Shown piece after piece: positions 47,148 through 56,507 of a DNA stretch of 64,000 bases. This DNA is from Candidatus Hydrogenedentota bacterium. Its GTDB lineage: Bacteria > Hydrogenedentota > Hydrogenedentia > Hydrogenedentales > SLHB01. The notes beneath the pieces are model-generated. The model was given only the letters and a program-made list of their open reading frames with translations. It ran no database searches and was not told the DNA's origin. The translations under genes were made by a program, and so were the position numbers. The stretch covers positions 60,239-124,238 of the forward strand of contig JADLHJ010000072.1 in assembly GCA_020848835.1 (NCBI GenBank), given 5' to 3'. Each line of letters starts with the position of its first letter. The stretch's first letter is position 1.

Positions 47148-48458
47148 CTACGCCGGTATCGGGCTGTATTTGTTGAACACAAATTGTTCGAGGCGCGTGC
47201 GAACAGGATCGATCTCAATCTGATTCACGACTTCGTCCGCAAAGCCGTAGGTCAACATTCCCAAGGCCATTGCTTCACTCATGCCGCGGGTGCGGAAATA
47301 GAATACGAGCTCCTCCGGCGGCCGGCCCACCGTCGCGCCGTGCGTGCATTTCACGTCGTCCGCAAAAATTTCCAGCAGTGGCTTCGTATCAATCGTGGCT
47401 TTATCGGACAACACCATATTCTGGTTGAGCTGGTTCGAGTCGGTCTTCTGCGCGACACGATGTACGTAGACCTTGCCGCTGAAGACCGCGTGGCTCTTGT
47501 CGTCCAATACACCCTTATAGCCGATCCAGCTCGTGCAATGCGGTTTCGCGTGTTCTATCGCCGTCGGGTTGTCTACGAGTTGATCGCCGCTGGTCATGTA
47601 CAGACCGTGCAGCGAAGTGTGCGCGCCTTCGCCATCGAGCTGCACGCCGATTTCGTTGCGAATGATTTTGCCCGACTGGCTGATCGCGTGCGACTTGAAA
47701 CTACCACCGCGGTCCACACGGACTTTTGTGGTCGCGAGGTGATACGCCTCGCCAGATTCGTGAATTAGTTTATAGAGATGCAGCGCGGCGTTTTCGCCCA
47801 CCGCGACTTCCGTGATCGAATTCGTCAAATAGCGCGAGGCACCGTCCAAGGCCACATGACTTTCCACCACATCGGCCTTCGCGCCAGATTCCAGTACAAT
47901 GAGGTTTCGCGGATACGTAACCGTGTTGTCGCGCTTTGTGTTCACATACAGCACGTAGATCGGGCCGGCGAATGCGGCATCTTTTGCGACATGCACGAAC
48001 GCGCCGTCCGCAAGAAACGCGGAGTTCAGCGCGGCAAAGGGGTTTGGAGTGCCATTTAGATATCGGCCGAGATGCGGTTCAATGAGCACTTCGTGCGAAG
48101 TCAGCGCTTCTGAGAGGTTGAGCGATGTCACGCCTTCCGCTGCTCGCGAGAACTGGGGAGCAAACTGCCCATCGATGAATACGAGTTCCGCGACGCCGCC
48201 TCCATATCGAAACGGCGCGAGCGTGCTTACATCAACCGCTGCTTCACCGGCCACAAGATTAAACGGCGTGCGAAGGATCGGCGCAATATTCGTGAAACGC
48301 CAATCCTCCATCTTGCGGTTCGGCAACTCGAGTTCGTTAAATCGCGTCGCGCTCTTCGCGCGGATCGCACGCGCCCATGCGGGCCCTGTCTCGCGGAAAC
48401 GCTCGACGCCTTCTAGAAAGCGCGCCTTATCGACGCCTTGTTCCTGAACTTCCGGCAT
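47148..48458 (-). CDS. sufD: Fe-S cluster assembly protein SufD
   Basis: 436 residues, the usual length. The right-handed beta-helix core has TKRDNTVTYPRNLIVLESGA and IEHAKPHCTSWIGYKGVL. DNPTAIEHAKPHC and the end DDVKCTHGATVGRPPEELVF (D-x-x-C-x-H-G-A-T-x-G motif) are family hallmarks; the His in this motif is needed for Fe handling. It pairs with SufB in the SufBC2D scaffold. It lies between sufC and sufS (9-bp gaps). Confidence 0.94.
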   Translation of the reverse strand: MPEVQEQGVDKARFLEGVERFRETGPAWARAIRAKSATRFNELELPNRKMEDWRFTNIAPILRTPFNLVAGEAAVDVSTLAPFRYGGGVAELVFIDGQFAPQFSRAAEGVTSLNLSEALTSHEVLIEPHLGRYLNGTPNPFAALNSAFLADGAFVHVAKDAAFAGPIYVLYVNTKRDNTVTYPRNLIVLESGAKADVVESHVALDGASRYLTNSITEVAVGENAALHLYKLIHESGEAYHLATTKVRVDRGGSFKSHAISQSGKIIRNEIGVQLDGEGAHTSLHGLYMTSGDQLVDNPTAIEHAKPHCTSWIGYKGVLDDKSHAVFSGKVYVHRVAQKTDSNQLNQNMVLSDKATIDTKPLLEIFADDVKCTHGATVGRPPEELVFYFRTRGMSEAMALGMLTYGFADEVVNQIEIDPVRTRLEQFVFNKYSPIPA

Positions 48459-48467
48459 GGGCCCACC

Positions 48468-49235
48468 TTACTCCGCGCCCGCGCCGACGGCCGCTTCTTC
48501 TTTGATCCAGTCGTAGCCCTTCGCCTCTAGTTCCAAGGCGAGTTCTTTGCCGCCGGACTTTACAATGCGACCGCGCCACAGCACGTGCACAAAATCCGGC
48601 ACGATGTAGTTAAGAAGGCGCTGATAGTGGGTAACAACAATCATTGACCGTTGAGGACTTCTCAACCGGTTCACACCATCAGCAACGATGCGCAGTGCGT
48701 CGATATCCAGACCGGAATCGCTCTCGTCAAGAATTGCGAGCTTTGGTTCGAGGACGGCCATCTGCAGGATTTCGTTGCGCTTCTTCTCGCCACCGGAGAA
48801 GCCTTGGTTCACGGGCCGATCCGCAAACTTGGGATCGATTGCGACCAGGTCCATCTTCTCTTTCAACAAGTCGCGGAACTCAAGCGCATCCAATTCGTCA
48901 AGGCCATGGCTCTTACGGATTTCATTCAATCCAGCCTGCAAGAAATATGCATTCGAAATACCCGGAATTTCGACGGGATATTGGAACGCCATAAATACGC
49001 CCAGGCGCGCGCGCTCTTCCGCGGGCATTTCCAAGAGGTCCTGCCCAAGAAACGACACACTACCTTCGGTCACTTCGTACGCTTCGTTGCCCGCGAGCAC
49101 CTGCGCTAGCGTACTTTTGCCGGAACCGTTTGGCCCCATAACCGCGTGCACTTCACCGGAACCGATCTTTAGATCCACGCCACGGAGAATCTCATTCCCC
49201 TCAACGTTCGCGTGGAGATTTACAATCTCAATCAT
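48468..49235 (-). CDS. sufC: Fe-S cluster assembly ATPase SufC
   Basis: 255 residues from ATG 49235; an in-frame extension upstream lies inside sufB and is not real. VMGPNGSGKSTLAQVLAG is the Walker A motif, VNQGFSGGEKKRNEILQMA the ABC signature, and AILDESDSGLDIDALRIV the Walker B region with the SufC-specific D-E-x-D-S-G-L-D-I-D-A-L. It drives the structural change of SufBCD. Two bases separate it from sufB. Confidence 0.96.
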   Translation of the reverse strand: MIEIVNLHANVEGNEILRGVDLKIGSGEVHAVMGPNGSGKSTLAQVLAGNEAYEVTEGSVSFLGQDLLEMPAEERARLGVFMAFQYPVEIPGISNAYFLQAGLNEIRKSHGLDELDALEFRDLLKEKMDLVAIDPKFADRPVNQGFSGGEKKRNEILQMAVLEPKLAILDESDSGLDIDALRIVADGVNRLRSPQRSMIVVTHYQRLLNYIVPDFVHVLWRGRIVKSGGKELALELEAKGYDWIKEEAAVGAGAE

Positions 49236-49237
49236 CG

Positions 49238-50737
49238 CTACCCGACGCTCCCTTCCAGACTCACCTTTAACAGGTTGGACGCCTCGACGGCGAATTCCAT
49301 CGGCAAGTGATCGAAAACTTCCTTGCAGAAGCCGTTCACCACCATCGAAATTGCGTCTTCCGTCCCAATGCCCCGCTGCTTGCAATAAAACAATTGGTCT
49401 TCGCTAATCTTCGATGTTGACGCCTCGTGCTCGACGCTCGACGTGTTGTTGCGCACTTCGATATATGGAAATGTATGCGCCCCGCACTGATTGCCAATGA
49501 GCAGTGAATCGCACTGCGTGTAGTTACGCGCGTTCGCCGCCTTCGGCATTACCATGACCTGGCCGCGGTAGCTATTGTTACCGTGACCCGCGGAGATGGT
49601 CTTGGAAATAATCGTGCTCTTCGTGTTGCGGCCCATGTGGATCATCTTCGTGCCGGTGTCTGCCTGCTGATAGTTGTTGCTCACGGCCACCGAGTAAAAC
49701 TCACCGACGGAGTTGTCGCCCATCAACAAGCAGCTTGGATATTTCCAGGTGATCGCGGATCCAGTTTCCACCTGCGTCCAGGAGATACGCGAATTCACGC
49801 CCTGGCACTTGCCGCGCTTCGTCACAAAGTTGTAGATGCCACCCTTGCCAGTCTTATCCCCTGCGTACCAGTTTTGCACCGTCGAGTAGTTAATCGTCGC
49901 GTTGTCCAGCGCCACCAATTCCACCACCGCGGCGTGCAACTGGTTTTCGTCGCGCATTGGCGCGGTGCAACCTTCAAGGTAGTTCACATACGCGCCTTCA
50001 TCGGAGATGATCAGCGTGCGCTCGAATTGGCCTGTCTCTGCCGCGTTGATGCGGAAATAGGTGGAGAGGTCCATTGGGCATTTCACACCCTTGGGTATGT
50101 AGCAAAACGAACCGTCGCTGAAGACCGCGCTGTTCAATGCGGCGAAAAAATTATCGTTCGCGGGTACGACGGAGCCGAGGTATTTTTGGATCAGTTCCGG
50201 GCATTCGTGTACCGCTTCGGAGAAAGAGCAGAAAATGATGCCCTTCTTCTTCAGGATTTCCTTGTGGGTCGTAGCGACGGAGACGCTGTCAAACACCGCA
50301 TCGACTGCCACACCCGCCAGGCGCTTTTGCTCGTCAAGGGGTATGCCAAGCTTCTCGAACGTTTCCAGAAGCTCCTTATCGACCTCATCCAGACTGCTCA
50401 ACTGTTTCTTCTCGCGCTTCGGCGCGGAGTAATAGCGCTGTGACTGGTAATCGATCTTGGGATAGGAAACGTTCGGCCACGTGGGCTCGGTTAGGGTCTG
50501 CCACTGCCGGAACGCCTTGATGCGCCAATCGAGCAGCCAAGCCGGTTCTTCCTTCTTGGCGGATAGCCGGGCGATGATGTCCTCATTGAGCCCGGGCTCA
50601 AAGGTTTCGCTCTCGATCTCCGTGGCCCAGCCGTACTTATACGACTGATTGGCCATTTCCTCGATTTCGCGCGTACTCTGTTCCACACGCGTGCCCGTAT
50701 ATTCCGCGCCGGGAATTGTGTCTTTGGTTGTACTCAT
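49238..50737 (-). CDS. sufB: Fe-S cluster assembly scaffold SufB
   Basis: 499 residues, a full-length Suf[41 protein letters not shown] and [20 protein letters not shown] are signature segments; the Cys and Glu/His residues hold the nascent cluster. It is first in the operon sufBCDSU, and the upstream 291 bp to 51029 hold its promoter; I saw no convincing IscR/SufR box there. Confidence 0.96.
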   Translation of the reverse strand: MSTTKDTIPGAEYTGTRVEQSTREIEEMANQSYKYGWATEIESETFEPGLNEDIIARLSAKKEEPAWLLDWRIKAFRQWQTLTEPTWPNVSYPKIDYQSQRYYSAPKREKKQLSSLDEVDKELLETFEKLGIPLDEQKRLAGVAVDAVFDSVSVATTHKEILKKKGIIFCSFSEAVHECPELIQKYLGSVVPANDNFFAALNSAVFSDGSFCYIPKGVKCPMDLSTYFRINAAETGQFERTLIISDEGAYVNYLEGCTAPMRDENQLHAAVVELVALDNATINYSTVQNWYAGDKTGKGGIYNFVTKRGKCQGVNSRISWTQVETGSAITWKYPSCLLMGDNSVGEFYSVAVSNNYQQADTGTKMIHMGRNTKSTIISKTISAGHGNNSYRGQVMVMPKAANARNYTQCDSLLIGNQCGAHTFPYIEVRNNTSSVEHEASTSKISEDQLFYCKQRGIGTEDAISMVVNGFCKEVFDHLPMEFAVEASNLLKVSLEGSVG

Positions 50738-51028
50738 CTTGCCTGCCTCGACCCTTGGAACAGCGGATTATACGCTGGATTGTCCCGTTTACGCACCTCC
50801 GAAGGCAGACCCGGGACGATGATTGTCGTGCCCCTAGGTTCCATCCCACGTAAGTGATTCGTCTAACGATTGATAACGAATGACTTATGAACAATATTCC
50901 CACGCAAAATGGACAAAATGCGCGGGCAAAACATTAAAACATCTTAATGTGCGGAACTTATACGGAACCAACCCTGTTTAATGCGCCGGACCTTCGGTTT
51001 GAAGTTTTCACAGTGGAAGGTTTGCAGT

Positions 51029-52426
51029 ATGCAGTCAGTCAAGCGGTGGCATCTAAGCGGCACAATACTGGGAGCGGCGTGCGCCCTCTTCTTCGCAGTT
51101 GGCTTCAAGGGGGGAGCGTGGATTAGCGAAACGATATTCCGTGCCGAGACCAATGCCGCTGTTGCCCGCAATTTTTCTCCTCCGATTACCCCACCCAGCA
51201 CGGCCCTACCTAGTGGACGCTGGAATCCTCTTCATTCCTCTACAAGCGGTGTCACTCCGCTGGGCCGGCAGCTTGAGGAGTTGAGCGTGATCAATGCACT
51301 TGGATATCTCGATGGCACGCAAGTACCACAACAGAACTCACTATCGGTTTCGCGACCTGCTCCTGAGAAAGAATATAACTCGTTGACGCTTGTCGTATCT
51401 GGTCACGCGCCCGGCGCGCAATTAATCGATCTCCACGGCAACGTCATCCACAAATGGGGCTGTACCTTCGACGACGTCTGGCCTGGGCGCGACGTGGGCG
51501 TCGGTGAACCGCAGAAGCATTTCTGGCGCCGTGTGCATCTTTATCCAGACGGTTCGGTGCTTGCCATTTTCGAATACCTCGGCGCGGTAAAACTGGATGT
51601 GAATTCGAGGATTATTTGGGCGAAGGAGAACAGCTTCAATCATGATATCGCAGTCACGGATGACGGCATGATCTACATGCTTGAGCAAAAGCCCACGGCG
51701 CGGCCTGCAGTAAATCCAGAACTCAAGATTATGGATGACCACGTCACACGGCTGACTCCAGATGGCGCAATAATCGACTCCGTGTCCTTGGTAGACTGCG
51801 TGCTAAGTTCCCCTTGCCGGACATTGATGGATCGTGTATTACTTGAAACTGCGGATATTTTCCACTCGAACACATTGAAAGTAATCACGCAAGAGCAAGC
51901 GCGCGTGTGGCCCGTCGCAAAGCCCGGTATGGTGCTCGTATCTTTTCGGGAGTTGCACACCATCGCGCTGATCGACCAGCACGATAAGAAGGTTGTTTGG
52001 TGGAGTTCCGACGTCACGCGTTATCAGCATGAACCGATTGTCACCCCGCGCGGCACGATAATGATGTTTGACAACATCTGGTGTCCCGGTCGCTCGCGCG
52101 TCGTTGAAATCGACCCCAGCAACAACGCAATCGTCTGGCAGTACTCAGGCACGCCGCAGCAGCCTTTTTACAGCCTCACCTGCAGCATGGTCCAGTATCT
52201 CCCGAACGGCAACCTCATGGTGACGTCCTCCGACGAAGGCCGCGCGTTTTCGATCGACGTGAAAGGAAAACTAATATGGGAGTATGTTAACCCGCACCGC
52301 GCCGGGCCTAATGATGCATTCATTGCAACGCTCTTCCAGTGCACGCGACTACCGAAAGACTTCCCAACGCACTGGGCCGATCCCCCAACAAACGCTGACC
52401 AGGCCAAGACAGCGTCGTTACGGTAG
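51029..52426 (+). CDS. Arylsulfotransferase (ASST)-like secreted beta-propeller protein
   Basis: 465 residues from ATG 51029, preceded by GGAAGG. An N-terminal membrane/signal segment (about 10-30) is followed by a Pro/Ser-rich linker. GAQLIDLHGNVIHKWGCTFD, VHLYPDGSVLAIFEYLGAVK, FNHDIAVTDDGMIYMLEQKP, GRSRVVEIDPSNNAIVWQYS and VQYLPNGNLMVTSSDEGRAF are blade-type repeats of the arylsulfotransferase fold. The active-site histidine of true ASST enzymes is hard to assign here, so it may be a non-enzymatic relative. Divergent from sufB. Confidence 0.7.
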   Translation: MQSVKRWHLSGTILGAACALFFAVGFKGGAWISETIFRAETNAAVARNFSPPITPPSTALPSGRWNPLHSSTSGVTPLGRQLEELSVINALGYLDGTQVPQQNSLSVSRPAPEKEYNSLTLVVSGHAPGAQLIDLHGNVIHKWGCTFDDVWPGRDVGVGEPQKHFWRRVHLYPDGSVLAIFEYLGAVKLDVNSRIIWAKENSFNHDIAVTDDGMIYMLEQKPTARPAVNPELKIMDDHVTRLTPDGAIIDSVSLVDCVLSSPCRTLMDRVLLETADIFHSNTLKVITQEQARVWPVAKPGMVLVSFRELHTIALIDQHDKKVVWWSSDVTRYQHEPIVTPRGTIMMFDNIWCPGRSRVVEIDPSNNAIVWQYSGTPQQPFYSLTCSMVQYLPNGNLMVTSSDEGRAFSIDVKGKLIWEYVNPHRAGPNDAFIATLFQCTRLPKDFPTHWADPPTNADQAKTASLR

Positions 52427-52429
52427 AAA

Positions 52430-53854
52430 TTATTGTAGCGCCTTGTACGAACGCTCCTTGATGAATGACAACTTGAGCACTGCGCCGGGATTGTTGGTCA
52501 CGAGGTATATCGCGCCGTCGGGCCCGACGCCGACATCGCGCGCGCGGCCGATGTTTTTGAGAATTAATTCTTCGTGAAGTACGCGCTTGTCCTTGACGAT
52601 TACCACTCGCAATTCTTCGTCTTTGAGCGCAGTCACGAGCAACGCATTCTTCCACTTCGGGAATTGGCCGCCGTTATAAAAATCGACCCCGCACACGGCG
52701 ATTGACGGGTTCCAATATAATGCCGGGGCATCGATTCCATCCTTCTCGGTTAATTCTGAAACGAGTTGCCCTGTATAGTTGCGGCCGTAGGTCACGACAG
52801 GCCAGCCGTAGTTCTTGCCGCTTTCGATTACGTTGATTTCATCGCCCCCCATCGGGCCGTGCTCGGTTTCCCAAAGGTACCCGTTTTCAGGGTGGACTGC
52901 GAGACCTTGCGCATTGCGGTTACCATAGGAATAGATGCTCGGTATCGCTCCTTTCTTCTTGCGGAAGGGGTTGTCCTTTGGAATGGATCCGTCTGTCTTG
53001 ATTCGATGTACTTTACCGTTGGGACGTGTCAAATCTTGCGCATGGTCCTGAAAACCACGCTCCCCAATCGCAAAGTACAAATGGCCCTGATCGTCAAACA
53101 CGATGCGGCACCCATAGTGGACGCGCGATGGCAGGTAGGATTCGCGTGGGGCCTCGAACAACGTTTGCTCGTCCGTCCACTTGTCGTCCGCGATTTTCCC
53201 GCGCACAATTTTTGTCATGGCCGGACGCGGACTGCCGGCTTCGGCGGGAAGCGCGTGACTAAAGGCGAGATATACCCATCCGTTCTTCGCGTACCCAGGA
53301 TCGACGGCTACGTCCATTAGGCCACCCTGGCCCTCGGCGAGTACTTCGGGTGTTCCTGCAATCGCATTTGAATCGAGCATGCCATTTTTTACGAAGCGCA
53401 ACTTTCCAGCCTTCTCCGTTATCAATACCGTCTGCGCGTCAGGAAACGCGATTCCCCATGGATCGTCCAAGTCCTGCACCCATTGATCAACCTTGACGTG
53501 ATAGTCCACGGTTTGGACTTCGGCTGGCGGTGCAGGCTTCACCGCGCCCGCGGACTTCTCCGTGTTGAGGATATATTCGGCGACCGCATTGATCTGTTTG
53601 TCGGTCATAGAAGATTCGTATGCGGGCATACCAAGATTAGTGATGCCGTGTTTGATGTTCCTTGTGACGTAGCCCTTGCCCGCGCCAAACTGCCACACGC
53701 CGTCGACCATGCTCTGGGCGTTGCCACCTTGCAGGTTTGGGCCGTGGCACTGCGCGCAGAACTGTTTGTACAGCGCTTCCCCGTTGGGCGCCTCTTGGGC
53801 GTTAGCGAACGCCACCGCAAAAATGCCAAGTAAAGCTGAACGAATTGACTTCAT
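52430..53854 (-). CDS. Periplasmic cytochrome c - glucose/sorbosone dehydrogenase (PQQ-type) fusion
   Basis: 474 residues from ATG 53854, preceded by GGAGGAGTG. A signal peptide ends ...AVAFANA. Residues about 23-100 are a class I cytochrome c with CAQCH and a distal Met (NLGMPAYE). The rest is a GSDH-type six-bladed propeller: DPWGIAFPDAQTVLITEKAG, GGLMDVAVDPGYAKNGWVYL, YSYGNRNAQGLAVHPENGYL, ETEHGPMGGDEINVIESGKN and GRARDVGVGPDGAIYLVTNN. It would oxidise a sugar or other alcohol and pass electrons to the fused heme. It ends 3 bp from the convergent ASST-like gene. Confidence 0.87.
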   Translation of the reverse strand: MKSIRSALLGIFAVAFANAQEAPNGEALYKQFCAQCHGPNLQGGNAQSMVDGVWQFGAGKGYVTRNIKHGITNLGMPAYESSMTDKQINAVAEYILNTEKSAGAVKPAPPAEVQTVDYHVKVDQWVQDLDDPWGIAFPDAQTVLITEKAGKLRFVKNGMLDSNAIAGTPEVLAEGQGGLMDVAVDPGYAKNGWVYLAFSHALPAEAGSPRPAMTKIVRGKIADDKWTDEQTLFEAPRESYLPSRVHYGCRIVFDDQGHLYFAIGERGFQDHAQDLTRPNGKVHRIKTDGSIPKDNPFRKKKGAIPSIYSYGNRNAQGLAVHPENGYLWETEHGPMGGDEINVIESGKNYGWPVVTYGRNYTGQLVSELTEKDGIDAPALYWNPSIAVCGVDFYNGGQFPKWKNALLVTALKDEELRVVIVKDKRVLHEELILKNIGRARDVGVGPDGAIYLVTNNPGAVLKLSFIKERSYKALQ

Positions 53855-53944
53855 ATGGGCACACTCCTCCGCCTGACGAAACTGCCAGCCTTGCGTGGAG
53901 GTAAACGCGGGAGGATGCAAATATATTCACAGCGCGACCAATCT

Positions 53945-53989
53945 AAAAACATCATACGCCGCAGCCCTTGAAGGGAGCTGCGGCGTATG
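53945..53989 (-). terminator. Rho-independent terminator downstream of ahcY
   Basis: The inverted arms CATACGCCGCAGC (53953-53965) and GCTGCGGCGTATG (53977-53989) are perfect 13-bp complements with an 11-nt loop. On the minus strand the stem is followed by TTTTT (complement of 53945-53949). It lies just after the ahcY stop (54005) and before the next minus-strand gene, so it ends the ahcY transcript. Confidence 0.9.
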
Positions 53990-54004
53990 CGTGAAAAACT
54001 GTTG

Positions 54005-55453
54005 TTAGTAGCGGTAATGCTCGGGCTTGTATGGGCCATCCACCGAAACGCCCATATACTTGGCCTGCTTTTCGGTGAGCTTTTCAAGCTTTGCGCCGAG
54101 CTTTCCGAGGTGAAGACGCGCAACTTCCTCGTCCAACTGCTTGGGCAGCGTGTAGACCTTGCCGATCTCGTATTTGCTCGTTTCGGTCGCCAGCGAGATT
54201 TGCGCAAGCGTTTGGTTGGAGAATGAGTTTGACATAACGAAGGACGGATGGCCCGTTGCGCAACCTAGATTAACCAGACGGCCCCGCGCCAGCAGGACAA
54301 GGGACTTACCGTTCGCGAACGTAAACTTGTCCACCTGCGGTTTGATTTCCATTTCTTTTACGCGGCCGGCCTTCACTTCGTTTTCCAACCAAGCGATTTC
54401 GATTTCTGAATCGAAGTGACCAATGTTGCAGAGGATCGTTTCATCTTTCATCTGCGTGAAGTGTTCACCGCGAATTACGTCGCAGCAGCCCGTCGTCGTA
54501 ACAAAAATATCTCCGAGCGGCGCTGCCTCCGCCATCGTCACCACCTGATACCCTTCCATGCAGGCCTGCAAAGCGCAAATGGGATCGATCTCTGTGATCA
54601 ATACACGCGCGCCTAATCCGCTCATGGCGTCAGCACAACCCTTGCCAACGTCGCCGTAACCCGCGATGACTACGACCTTGCCCGCGACCATTACATCCGT
54701 CGCGCGCTTGATACCGTCGGCCAGCGATTCGCGGCAGCCGTAGAGATTGTCGAATTTCGATTTCGTCACAGAGTCGTTCACGTTAATCGCGCGCGTAAGC
54801 AGTTTGCCGTCGGCCATCATGTGATAGAGACGGTGCACACCGGTCGTTGTCTCTTCCGAAACGCCGATCAACTCTTCAACATAATCGTGCCACTTCGTCG
54901 GGTTTTCGGCGTGAACGCGGTGCAACAATTCGTCGATGATCTTGATTTCACCATTCGAAGAATCTACCGCTGGCAGTGAGCCGGTGGCGTTGTACTGGTT
55001 CTCGAAATCATAACCGCGGTGAATCAGCAGCGTCGCGTCACCGCCGTCATCGACGATCAACTGCGGGCCGGAACCGTCGGGCCACGTAAGAGCCTCCAGC
55101 GTATAATCCCAATACTCTTCAAGCGTCTCGCCCTTGATTGCGAACACCGGTACGCCCGCCTTCGCGATGGCCGCGGCCGCGTGGTCTTGCGTCGAGTAGA
55201 TGTTGCAGCTCGCCCAGCGCACGTCCGCGCCGAGCGCCTTCAGCGTCTCGATCAACACTGCGGTTTGGATGGTCATGTGCAACGAGCCGGTTACGCGCTT
55301 TCCTGCGAGCGGCTGCTTTTTGGCATAGCGATCGCGGATTGCGATTAGACCAGGCATTTCCTTTTCCGCGATGTCGATTTCCTTGCGGCCCCAGTCCGCC
55401 AACTTCATGTCGGCGACGATGTAGGGCAACTGCTTCTTCTCAATGACTGCCAT
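54005..55453 (-). CDS. ahcY: Adenosylhomocysteinase
   Basis: 482 residues, the length of the long bacterial form. [20 protein letters not shown], the NAD-binding [20 protein letters not shown], and [18 protein letters not shown] near the C-terminus with the usual ending PYKPEHYRY. It hydrolyses S-adenosylhomocysteine to adenosine and homocysteine, so it sets methylation capacity. It is 14 bp downstream of the HTH-cyclase gene on the same strand, so the two are probably one operon; a strong terminator follows. Confidence 0.97.
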   Translation of the reverse strand: MAVIEKKQLPYIVADMKLADWGRKEIDIAEKEMPGLIAIRDRYAKKQPLAGKRVTGSLHMTIQTAVLIETLKALGADVRWASCNIYSTQDHAAAAIAKAGVPVFAIKGETLEEYWDYTLEALTWPDGSGPQLIVDDGGDATLLIHRGYDFENQYNATGSLPAVDSSNGEIKIIDELLHRVHAENPTKWHDYVEELIGVSEETTTGVHRLYHMMADGKLLTRAINVNDSVTKSKFDNLYGCRESLADGIKRATDVMVAGKVVVIAGYGDVGKGCADAMSGLGARVLITEIDPICALQACMEGYQVVTMAEAAPLGDIFVTTTGCCDVIRGEHFTQMKDETILCNIGHFDSEIEIAWLENEVKAGRVKEMEIKPQVDKFTFANGKSLVLLARGRLVNLGCATGHPSFVMSNSFSNQTLAQISLATETSKYEIGKVYTLPKQLDEEVARLHLGKLGAKLEKLTEKQAKYMGVSVDGPYKPEHYRY

Positions 55454-55467
55454 TCTTCTCTCCTCGA

Positions 55468-56226
55468 CTACCGTTTTACGGTTGGTTTCTTCTTCGGTTC
55501 AAAGACCAATTCGCATACTTCCACGGGCCGTTCGCTGCCCATGAAATTTACCTTTGCCGTCTTGCCAATACTTGGCGCAGACTCGATACCTTCGATTAGC
55601 TTTTTCGGCGCGGCAACTCGACTCGCTGCTTTCGACTCCGCCCACTCCATCGTGAGGAAGGCAATGTTTACCGTTTCGCCCATGATGTCCGGGCGCGCAT
55701 ACTCCGGATGCCCAACCGAGCCGAGATAAATCTCGCCGCTGTTCAGGCCGATGCTCAGGTCCGCGCCGATCATCGTCTTTGCTTCACGCGCTACGCGTAA
55801 CGCGCGCTCGCGGTGCGATGGACCGGACACGAATGCGAGATACCGATCGCCCATGTACTTCACGGGTACGCCGTCGTAACGCAAGGTCAGCTCGGTCAAC
55901 TGATAGAACAACCCGTTTGCCCAAATTGCAAAATCGCGCGGACCAATCTGCAAGGAGCGCTCGTACGCGCCTGCGATACTCGTTACCAACACGCTCGCCT
56001 CGAATACGTCGCGGCCCGTTTCACCGACGCCGAGAATCCAATCAACGGACACGCCAAGCAGTTTAGCTAATCCGCCGAGAATTCCAATGTCGGGCGCGTT
56101 CTCGCCGCGCTCCCATTTGGACACGGCCTGTGGACTGACGTTGAGCGCATTGGCCACGTCTTGCTGCTTGAGGCCGCGCTTTTCGCGCTGGCCGCGGATA
56201 CGTTTGGCTAGATCGGGCAGAAACAT
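55468..56226 (-). CDS. XRE-type HTH protein fused to a degenerate class III nucleotide cyclase domain
   Basis: 252 residues. Residues about 5-65 form an XRE/Cro helix-turn-helix ([39 protein letters not shown]). Residues about 75-245 align with class III adenylate/guanylate cyclases: [19 protein letters not shown] keeps Lys123 (purine recognition) and Asp127 (second metal ligand), and [16 protein letters not shown] plus PDIMGETVN keep Asp180 and Asn187. But the first metal Asp is Ser83 (VLVTSIAG) and the transition-state Arg is Leu191 (VNIAFL), so catalysis is unlikely. It may bind a purine nucleotide or adenosine and act as a transcription factor. It precedes ahcY in the same operon, which suggests a role in S-adenosylhomocysteine or adenosine response. 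Confidence 0.8.
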   Translation of the reverse strand: MFLPDLAKRIRGQREKRGLKQQDVANALNVSPQAVSKWERGENAPDIGILGGLAKLLGVSVDWILGVGETGRDVFEASVLVTSIAGAYERSLQIGPRDFAIWANGLFYQLTELTLRYDGVPVKYMGDRYLAFVSGPSHRERALRVAREAKTMIGADLSIGLNSGEIYLGSVGHPEYARPDIMGETVNIAFLTMEWAESKAASRVAAPKKLIEGIESAPSIGKTAKVNFMGSERPVEVCELVFEPKKKPTVKR

Positions 56227-56351
56227 GGATTTGCGCTCGAGATGTGCATGTCATATCCTAGGCGTACTTGGGGGAATGTCGCAATGACGCTTCAGTTGTG
56301 GGCGGTTTCGCGGCGGTTGATCGGCAATTTCCGTAGATACCTTTCTTTTCG

Positions 56352-56412
56352 GGTAAGGCCTCTGATCTTACCAATTTCTAACGCCGTGCTAGCTTTCGGC
56401 AAAGACTAGCAC
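56352..56412 (+). other. Two hairpins upstream of the pseudopilin gene
   Basis: GGTAAG (56352-56357) pairs with CTTACC near 56367-56372, and a 27-nt hairpin at 56386-56412 (arms GTGCTAG and CTAGCAC, with inner CTTT/AAAG pairs and a bulged A) follows. They lie 95-150 nt before the start codon at 56508. They could be part of a structured leader, or the second a weak terminator; neither is followed by a T-run. Confidence 0.3.
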
Positions 56413-56507
56413 CGCACACTTTCCGTCAAACCTCCAGGACATCCACTTGCTCGGTGCGGGTGCGCCTCTTGGTGAAGTTCCATTGTATTAACATTAGGAG
56501 TAGAAGT

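Noticed and set aside
46707..47768. 353-codon plus-strand open frame over sufS/sufD
   Set aside because: It is antisense to sufS and sufD, whose active-site motifs are intact.
49583..50443. 286-codon plus-strand open frame over sufB
   Set aside because: It is antisense to sufB and has a His/Arg-rich composition typical of shadow frames.
50738..51028. IscR/SufR-type operator upstream of sufB
   Set aside because: TAACGA repeats near 50860-50880 were noticed, but they form no convincing palindrome or known box.
56352..56412. Possible c-di-GMP (GEMM) riboswitch before the pseudopilin gene
   Set aside because: Hairpins are present, but I do not see the conserved GEMM core, so only a generic leader is reported.
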